58,195 nucleotides of DNA from Ligilactobacillus animalis KCTC 3501 = DSM 20602. GTDB taxonomy: Bacteria; Bacillota; Bacilli; Lactobacillales; Lactobacillaceae. Of the stretch, positions 38,798 to 45,741 are shown one piece after another (positions within the stretch are counted from its first letter, which is position 1; each line of letters opens with the position of its first letter). Both the position numbers and the translations under genes were made by a program. The stretch lies in the NCBI RefSeq assembly GCF_001434535.1, contig NZ_AYYW01000005.1, forward strand, positions 1 to 58,195, given 5' to 3'. The notes under the pieces were generated by a model. That model was given only the letters and a program-made list of their open reading frames with translations. It was not told the origin of the DNA and made no database searches.

Positions 38798-39622
38798 CTA
38801 TTTTGAAATAACACCTAAAGCTGATAACGCGATCGAAACAAAGAGTACGATAAAGATCGCTTTGGTCGAAGTCATATTCTTCTTACCTAACATCCAGTAG
38901 ATCGCCAATACGATCACAGCTGGTAAAAGACGTGGTAGCAACATATCTAAGTTGTTTTGGAAATCGAGCTTAACATCCCCGATCATTGGGGCCCAAGCGA
39001 GCTTAACGTTGATCATCGTTGCTACCAACGCCCCGACCATGAAGACACCAAGCTGAGTTGTAGCATCCGTCAAAGCGGTCAAGCGGTGTTGCATCGCTGT
39101 TACCAGTTCAGTTCCTTCTTTGTAGGCAAATTTTAATTGGCTTCAACGAAAGATCATTACGGCGATACTTGCACCGACCCAGATCAAGACACCTAAAGGA
39201 TTTCCTTTAACTGCCATGTCAGCAGCAATTGCACCGAAAATAGCTGGGATCAAGGCCGCAAAGATCGCATCCCCGATCGCGGCTAAAGGTCCCATCAGAC
39301 CAGCTTTCAACCCATTAACAGTTTCAGCTGAGTCAGTTCCTTCTTCTTCCAACGCCAAGTCGATCCCTGTAACGATCGTATTGAAAAAGTTTGACGTGTT
39401 GAAGAATTGGGTGTGTAATTTCATCATTTTCTTTAATTCAGGTGTTCCGTCACCATACATCTTGCGCAATTGTGGCAAGATCGTATACAGATAACCTGAC
39501 GCTTGCATGCGTTCGTAGTTCCAGCCTAACTGGAAGCCAAAGAGACTGCGCCGGTTGATCTGCTTGAAGTCGGCATCGGTCAATTTGTAACCTGTTGTTT
39601 TTGGTTTATTAGAGTTCGTCAT
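38798..39622 (-). pseudogene. PTS mannose-family EIID, broken by an opal stop
   Basis: EIID is one of the two membrane subunits of the transporter. From ATG 39622 (after GAGGGGGAAATT) the frame reads the conserved LTDADFKQINRRSLFGFQ, then IAVMIFR, TGA (39145-39143), SQLKFAYKEGTELV and continues in the same frame to 38798. The usual residue at this point is tryptophan, so a single G-to-A change (TGG to TGA) explains the break. The full frame is 274 codons, standard length. The start overlaps the EIIC end by 14 bases. Without the last third the subunit is unlikely to work. Confidence 0.9.
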
Positions 39623-40502
39623 CTTCAATTTCCCCCTCACTGTTATTATTTACCTGTGGTTGTTGCGGTGCTTTTGGTGCATCCGCATCACTGCGTTTGT
39701 AAGAGATATAGGCTAAAGCTAGACCGATCAAAGCAATCGCTAACATTGGCATACTGTTGAAGTTAGCTACTAAAGTCTTGTCTAGGCCAGCAACACTTGT
39801 GCCGAGCAATTGGATATTGCCAAAGAGCGTTGTCAATAGTGCAGTGATCACAAAACCTAAGATCAAATAAGCAAAGTGTTTCTTAACTAGCAAGTAGCGC
39901 AATAAGATCGCAAACCCGACAGCTGGTAAGACTGCCCCAGCAACTGAGAGCCCGTCACCTAGCCATTTGAGATCGCCGTTCAAGTAACCAACGACTTTGG
40001 AAACTAAGCCACCACCAAAGGCTAAAGCTAGGAACACTGGTAACATCCGGGAAAGTGACCATGAGATCGCACCCATCAAGAAGTGACGTTCGATCTTCTT
40101 GTATTCGAAGTTTTCCACATCTTTATCGATCTTGTGTGCAAAATACGTATTAGCAAAACGACCCAAGATATCAGTCTGGATCATCAAGGCGGCCACCGGC
40201 ACGGCGATCGCTGCCATCGCTTGTTTTGGATCCATCCCGACCGAAACGGCAAAAGCAGTCGCCAAGATCGTACCCGAGTTGGCATCGATTATGGAAGCGC
40301 CACCAAAAGTTCCGACCCCAAGGATCGTCAACTGCATCATCCCACCAATATACAAACCAGTCTTTAGATCACCCATTACAAGACCGGAGATCAAACCGGC
40401 AAAAACAGCGGAACCAGCCGAGGAGTTGATCTGCAATTCATCTAAGATCTGGTATCCGGCATACAACGTAAGTAGTAAAATCTGCCACCATGCAATTGTC
40501 AT
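39609..40502 (-). CDS. PTS mannose-family EIIC component
   Basis: The 297-residue membrane protein forms the sugar-binding channel (AgaW/GnbC-like). It starts MTIAWWQILLLTLYAGYQIL and contains GGMMQLTILGVGTFGGASII and DANSGTILATAFAVSVGMD, the EIIC family signature, with about eight helices and an acidic C-terminal tail (NNNSEGEIEDDEL). The start ATG lies six bases after the EIIB stop with AAGGGTGAG. The gene is intact, but the complex lacks full-length EIIB and EIID. Confidence 0.93.
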   Translation of the reverse strand: MTIAWWQILLLTLYAGYQILDELQINSSAGSAVFAGLISGLVMGDLKTGLYIGGMMQLTILGVGTFGGASIIDANSGTILATAFAVSVGMDPKQAMAAIAVPVAALMIQTDILGRFANTYFAHKIDKDVENFEYKKIERHFLMGAISWSLSRMLPVFLALAFGGGLVSKVVGYLNGDLKWLGDGLSVAGAVLPAVGFAILLRYLLVKKHFAYLILGFVITALLTTLFGNIQLLGTSVAGLDKTLVANFNSMPMLAIALIGLALAYISYKRSDADAPKAPQQPQVNNNSEGEIEDDEL

Positions 40503-40508
40503 TTAGGC

Positions 40509-40991
40509 TCACCCTTTCTTATTTAATAGCTCCATAAAATCTTCAGCCGAATCAGCAGGCACCATTTGATGGATCAAATGGACCCCATGTTTGTTCAATT
40601 CTTTGAATTCGGCAACATCTTACTCATCAACATTCACTGAGCGTGTGATCGAAGTCGCCGTGTCTGACTGTGACATGTTACCCACATTGATCTCTTCAAG
40701 TGGGACCCCGGCTTCAACTAATTTCAATAAATAATGCGGTTTTTTGGCCACGATCAACAAACGTTGTGAGTCATAACGACCAGCTAAGATATTTTCCGCT
40801 GCGCGCGCGTACGGAAGAACACTCAATTTGACTCCCGCTGGCGTTGCAAGCTTAAGCCCACTTTTTTCGATCGCACTTTGTGAAACTTCATCATCTACGA
40901 CCATGATCCGTGTAATATTTAACTTAGTCGTCCATAAATTAGCTACCTGTCCATGGATCAAACGTCCATCGATCCGTACTGCAATAATCAT
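40509..40991 (-). pseudogene. PTS mannose-family EIIB, broken by an ochre stop
   Basis: EIIB carries phosphate from EIIA to the sugar. The frame from ATG 40991 has the phosphohistidine in VRIDGRLIHGQVA and runs to NVDE, then TAA (40622-40620), then DVAEFKELNKHGVHLIHQM to TGA at 40509, all in one frame. The complete frame is 160 codons, typical of EIIB; the stop removes the last 37 residues, including the strongly conserved HLIHQMVP segment. The start overlaps the GH35 stop in an ATGA junction preceded by AGGAGG. The catalytic part remains, so partial folding cannot be excluded. Confidence 0.88.
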
Positions 40992-42789
40992 TGCGCATCC
41001 TCCTCAATATGTTTATAGATCGGTCTTTCTACCAAATTCAGCTTAGTTTGATAAATGCCTTCTGTTTCAAAGATAACGATTTCATTTTGACCTTGGTTTA
41101 AGAATTCAGCGGGAACAAAGAGCGCTAACTGCGGGCCTTTTTGCCAAAAGCGCCCTAAATTATGTTCATTTACCAGCGCGACCCCTTTGCCAAAACCACT
41201 TAAGTCTAGATAACAGTTTCCGGTCTCAGCTAACTCGACCTCATAGCGATAAAAGCTCGGTCGGCCTTTGACACATTCACCTGTAAAATCAACTGCGGCA
41301 AGCTTATCAAAGTTCAAAATATACTGTTCCCAACCTAAAATAAAGTGTAGATCATCCATGACACCACGTCCGAGTCCTTTGCGTTGCGTATTGGCTAATA
41401 ACTTGCTCCCGTAATTGACCCGTCCCATGTTTTCGACTAAGATGTCGAGTCGAGTAGTTTCATTAGGTAACTTGACCTCGATGTCAGCTCCGATCTCTTC
41501 TTGGTATTGGGTCGCTACATGCTCACCATCTAGATAAAAGCCTAGCCGGTCTCTGGCATCGATCACGCGAAAACGTTCTTTGTCTAGTTTATCGCGTAAG
41601 ATCTGCGTGCGATACAACACATAGCCATAGCCACTGCCCAACGCTTCCATCGACTCGGGATATTGACTGTTATGCTTTTCACTGACTTGGTCTAAACAAG
41701 TGAATAGATCGACTTGACCTGTCAATTTGATATCCCAAATGTTGATCATCTTTTCGACTAATGGTTCTTTTTGTTCAAGTTCTGGATACATCTCGCTGAT
41801 CAGCTCTTGGATCGCATAGTAGGTAGGCGTTGGTTCGCCGGCTTCATTCAACGGGGCACCATAGTCATATGATGTGATCTGCGGTAAGTCGTGTTCCCTA
41901 CGTGCTGAACAGCCATTCATGAAACCAAAGTTAGTACCACCATGGAACATGTACAGGTTGACACCCGCGCCTAGCGTTAAAACTTCACGCAATGCTTCTA
42001 AAAGTTCAGCTTGATCACGTTTGACTACGGGCTCGCCCCAACGACTGAACCAGCCATCCCAAAATTCCATGCAGATCAAGGGTTGCTTGACCCCCATTTT
42101 TTCTTGGTACGCCTTTAACGCTGCGAAATTTTCTTTGGCATGGGAGCCAAAATTACCTGTCGCTAAGATCTTGTCTTCTAGCAAACTCCCGGCACGTAAC
42201 GTTGCTTGCCAAGCCCCATCGGCGGTAAACAATGTCACATCAGCACCGTATTTTTCCATCAAAGCTTTGATCTGGCGTAAATAAGTTTTGTCCTCGCTGT
42301 ATGAGCCGTATTCATTCTCGATCTGCATCATGATGATCGGACCACCATGCGTGATCTGCAATGGCGTCAAGATCTGAAAAAGCTCTTGGTAATAACGCGC
42401 GACAGCCTGTAAGAAAACAGGATCATTAGCGCGTAACCTGACATTTTCTTTCGTCAAGAGCCAAGCTGGTAGGCCGCCAAATTCCCATTCCGCACAGATG
42501 TATGGTGACGGGCGCACGATCACATACAAGCCTAGACGCTGGGCTAATTCAATGAAAGCCTTGAGGTCAAGCCGATCACTGAAATCAAACACGCCTTCTT
42601 TAGGTTCGTGGAGGTTCCAGGCCGTATATGTTTCGACCGTATTGAAAACTAAAGCTTTTAAGTTATATAAGGACCGATACCATTGTTCACGTGGGATCCG
42701 AAAATAATGGATCGCCCCGAGAGAAGTTTGAACGGTTCATCGTTTAGATAAAGTCCATCTTCTCGTACGATAAAATTCTCCATATTCAT
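40988..42789 (-). pseudogene. GH35 beta-galactosidase, frameshifted near the N-terminus
   Basis: The main frame has the GH35 catalytic glutamates in QIENEYGSYS (acid/base) and CMEFWDGWFSRWGE (nucleophile). The N-terminal frame from ATG 42789 reads FIVREDGLYLNDEPFKLLSG, then shifts; the next frame reads IHYFRIPREQWYRSLYNLK. Restoring one G to the run at 42715-42718 (minus-strand GGGG to GGGGG) gives SGAIHYFR, the GH35 consensus, and a 600-residue protein. It is first in the operon and resembles GnbG of L. casei, which acts on phosphorylated galacto-N-biose or lacto-N-biose. No secretion signal is present, so it was intracellular. Confidence 0.9.
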
Positions 42790-42877
42790 CTGTCCTCTTG
42801 AATAAAATCATTATGTTAATATACTAAGTTACGGTAATAATAAATAAATGCTACAAAAAAATGGTTCAGCTGAAAGT

Positions 42878-42887
42878 GGTATATACC
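42878..42887. promoter_or_regulatory. GntR/HutC-type operator
   Basis: GGTATATACC is a perfect 10-bp palindrome within GTGGTATATACCTG, like the TGGTATAnACCA core bound by NagR-type HutC regulators. It lies between the GH35 operon and the divergent GntR gene, so GntR at 43086 is the likely ligand-responsive repressor. Confidence 0.55.
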
Positions 42888-42910
42888 TGTAATGGTTAGT
42901 CACACACTTT

Positions 42911-42924
42911 TGTATGCGTTATCA
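42911..42924. promoter_or_regulatory. Candidate CcpA (cre) site
   Basis: TGTATGCGTTATCA (minus-strand TGATAACGCATACA) matches the cre consensus TGWAANCGNTNWCA at most defined positions, including both TG/CA ends and the central CG. A second, one-base-short look-alike (TGAAACGTTATCA) lies at 43022-43034. Carbon catabolite repression of the sugar operon is expected. Confidence 0.45.
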
Positions 42925-43085
42925 TTTATAATTTAATTCTAGCTTATTTACACAATTAATTAAGCTTTTTTGCTATACTTTTTCAGTATTAATTTACATA
43001 CCATTTAGTGTATAATTGGGGTGAAACGTTATCAGTTTGCGTTTTTTTTCAACGTACAATTTTTTCAAAGTAGGTGAGTTAAGCG

Positions 43086-43805
43086 ATGACAAAACGCCCT
43101 AAATATGCTATTCTAGCAGACAAATTGATCAAAAACATCTTAGAGACTCAGCAACCAACGAATACCCGCTTCTTCACAGAAAAAGAATTAGCGCACAAAT
43201 ATTCCGTCAGTCGCTCCACCGTACGTGCTGCTTTAAGTGAATTAGAAGACCTAAAATTGATCGCCAAAGCTAAAAATGTCGGCTATTATGTGACTTATGA
43301 ACCCGTTCAATATGATTACGCACATTTTTACAGTTTTAGCAAATTAGACATGCCCGCTGAGCAGGCACCCACGACTGAGATCTTGCTTTTTACCCAAACG
43401 ATCCCTAATTACTATGTCGCCCAAATGCTCCATTTAGCTCAAGATGAACCAGTTTACCGCGTTGAGCGCCTACGCTTATTGGGGCATCAGCCAGTTTTGT
43501 TTGAAAAAACCTTTTTACCAGCTGAACGTTTTCCCGCTTTAAAACGCAATGAACTGGTCAAAAACTCGCTCTATGACCTCCTTGCCACTAAATATCAGCT
43601 GAAGATCAAGGATGGCGCAGAGGAATTTTTTGCTAGTCTCATCAACGAACGCGAAGCTGACTTACTCGATCTACGCGTGGGTTCACCCTGTCTTAAGATC
43701 CAACGGCTCGCCTATGATAGCTTCGACCGTCCCTTTGAATTTACGATCACGACCGCTCCTTCACGCTATTTTGCTTACAAAGTGCCCCTCACAAAGGATG
43801 TGTAA
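43086..43805 (+). CDS. GntR/HutC-family regulator of the sugar operon
   Basis: The 239-residue protein has an N-terminal winged HTH (residues 5-72, FFTEKELAHKYSVSRSTVRA) and a UTRA effector domain (about 95-235, VYRVERLRLLGHQPVLFEKT, SLYDLLATKYQL). It is divergent from the GH35-PTS operon, the position of gnbR in L. casei. UTRA domains of this kind bind sugar phosphates such as GalNAc-6-P or GlcNAc-6-P; the ligand is inferred. The start ATG follows AGGTGAG. It is intact. Confidence 0.9.
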   Translation: MTKRPKYAILADKLIKNILETQQPTNTRFFTEKELAHKYSVSRSTVRAALSELEDLKLIAKAKNVGYYVTYEPVQYDYAHFYSFSKLDMPAEQAPTTEILLFTQTIPNYYVAQMLHLAQDEPVYRVERLRLLGHQPVLFEKTFLPAERFPALKRNELVKNSLYDLLATKYQLKIKDGAEEFFASLINEREADLLDLRVGSPCLKIQRLAYDSFDRPFEFTITTAPSRYFAYKVPLTKDV

Positions 43806-43810
43806 TTATT

Positions 43811-44502
43811 ATGAAGATCCCTAAGCACCAACTCGTCAAAAATAATCTCAAAAATGAAATTTCATCCGGTAAATTTGAAAGCGGTGACAAATTTTACAGT
43901 GAAGCTGAACTCACCAAACGCTTTCACGTCAGTTCGATCACCGTGATCCGCGCCTTAAAAGAACTCGTCGCTGAAGGCTTTTTAGTGCGTTACCAAGGTA
44001 AAGGGACCTTTATCTCACGCTCGCGCAAGCTAAAGACTGTTAAGTTCAGCGATCTAGAGGTCTTTACGCCCCCGATGATCGCGTGGAAGTCATCAGTATC
44101 ACGCGGGACAACCATCCCACGATCTTGACCCAACTAGGTCTTACCTCAACTGACTTTTATTATGTGATCGAACGGGTACGCCGGGCTAAACAGATCCCAT
44201 ATATCTACCACTGCACTTATTTACCCGAACGCTTTGTGACCCATCCCCATGATCTTTCTTATTACAATTCGATCTATACCCAAATGAAAAATGAATTCAA
44301 GATCCATCTAAACACAGAACCTTTTGTCGAATACAACCAGATCATCTTACCGACCCCGAAAAAAATCGCTGCTCTGTTGGAGATCAGCGAAGAGACCCCG
44401 ACCGTCAAACAAGAACGCACAACAACGCTATCGCTCAGCGGACAGATCATTGAATATATCTGTTCGTATAAACGGTGGGAGTATTACAAGATCAAACTTT
44501 AA
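43811..44502 (+). pseudogene. Second GntR/HutC regulator, frameshifted
   Basis: The first frame has a full winged HTH (FYSEAELTKRFHVSSITVIR, RYQGKGTFIS); it goes out of frame after LEVFTPP. The next frame supplies the UTRA domain (VEVISITRDNHP, FYYVIERVRRAKQIPYIYH) to 44502. Restoring one C in the run CCCCC at 44069-44073 gives FTPPDDRVEVISI and a 230-residue protein. It starts five bases after the first GntR gene, with AAAGGATG as binding site. The truncated product would keep DNA binding without the effector domain, so it could be a constitutive repressor. Confidence 0.87.
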
Positions 44503-44546
44503 AGTCCGACTCAATGACATTTTCAAACATTTATAAACACTATTAT

Positions 44547-44575
44547 TTGACTAATCATTTTCTCCGTGGTAATTT
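44547..44575 (+). promoter_or_regulatory. Putative lacD promoter
   Basis: TTGACT (44547-44552) and TAATTT (44570-44575) with 17-base spacing, about 50 bases before the aldolase start. Confidence 0.45.
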
Positions 44576-44624
44576 AAACTTACAAGAACACAAACAAACA
44601 TTTTAAAACAAATGATGCGAGATC

Positions 44625-45608
44625 ATGATAGGAAAAATAACAGCTTTACAGCGACTCTCTAACTCTGATGGTATTATTGCAGCACTTGCGATCGATCAAC
44701 GCGGTTCATTAAAAAAGATGTTGGCTAAAAAAGCTGACCATCCCGTAACCAGTTCTGATCTAAGCGAGTTCAAAAAAGTTATCTCCCAAAAAATGACAGC
44801 GTATTCATCGGCGATCTTACTCGATCCAGAATATGGTTTACCCGCTGCTTTAGCCCGTGACAGCAACTGCGGGCTTTTGCTAGCTTACGAAAAAACGGGC
44901 TATGATGTCAGCGAACCGGGACGCATGCCCGATCTTTTGCCCGATTGGTCGGCTAAACGCTTAAAAGAAGCTGGCGCTGATGCCGTTAAGTTCATGGTCT
45001 ACTATGATGTCGATGAACCGATGGCGATCAACGAAAAGAAACAAGCCTTCATCGAACGGATCGGCAGTGAGTGCGTAGCTGAAGATATCCCGTTTTTCCT
45101 CTAATTGATGTCCTATGATGCTAATATCGAAGACACCAAGAGCAAAGAATACGCAGCCGTCAAACCGCATAAAGTCATCGAGATGATGCGCGAATTTGCT
45201 AAACCGCGTTATAACGTTGATGTCTTGAAAGTCGAAGTTCCAGTTAATATGGCTTATGTTGCTGGGTTTGCAAAAGATGAGGATGCAGTCTACACCAAGG
45301 AACAAGCAGCAGCTTACTTTGCTGAACAGACCAAAGCCGCAGCTGGCGTTCCATTTATCTTCTTAAGTGCGGGCGTGTCAGCACAGATGTTCCAAGATAC
45401 TCTTTACTTTGCCCATGAAGCCGGTTCAAAATTCAACGGTGTCTTGTGTGGGCGTGCGACCTGGAAGGATAGCGTCGTCCCATTTGCTCAAGATGGTGCG
45501 GGCGCAGCGAGTCTCTGGTGTGAGACCCAAGGAAAAGCAAATATCGAAGCTTTAAATACAGTCCTAAAAGAAACCGCGACCCCACTTGCAAGTAAAAATT
45601 TGATCTAA
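44625..45608 (+). pseudogene. lacD: Tagatose-1,6-bisphosphate aldolase, broken by an ochre stop
   Basis: LacD splits tagatose-1,6-bisphosphate into dihydroxyacetone phosphate and glyceraldehyde 3-phosphate. The frame reads [34 protein letters not shown] and EDIPFFL, then TAA (45102-45104), then [17 protein letters not shown] and on to [17 protein letters not shown] and the end at 45608, all in one frame. The usual residue at the stop is glutamate (GAA to TAA). The full frame is 327 codons, standard LacD length. The Schiff-base lysine region ([10 protein letters not shown]) lies after the stop, so a truncated product would be inactive. Confidence 0.9.
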
Positions 45609-45624
45609 AAATAAACTAAAATAC

Positions 45625-45665
45625 AAAAAACTTAGGATCACATTTTGTAATTCTAAGTTTTTTTT
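45625..45665 (+). terminator. lacD terminator
   Basis: Stem AAAAAACTTAG/CTAAGTTTTTT with inner pairs and eight T residues. Confidence 0.85.
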
Positions 45666-45691
45666 GCATTTTATAGCCTTTTATCTACACC

Positions 45692-45728
45692 AAAAAGAGC
45701 GAGTCTCAGTCACCTGAAACTCGCTCTT
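45692..45728 (-). terminator. adhE terminator
   Basis: Minus-strand stem AAGAGCGAGT/ACTCGCTCTT followed by TTTTT, 13 bases after the adhE stop. Confidence 0.88.
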
Positions 45729-45741
45729 GGGCTTTACTTAA

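Noticed and set aside
40099-40506. Plus-strand reading frame opposite the EIIC gene
   Set aside because: Antisense to a clear transporter gene; no start signal or family resemblance.
39143-45104. Stop codons in EIIB, EIID and LacD as programmed recoding (selenocysteine, pyrrolysine or reassigned stop)
   Set aside because: TAA, TGA and TAA occur in the same locus and TAG in the phosphatase, so no single reassigned codon explains them; neighbouring genes also carry frameshifts, and core genes use all stops normally.
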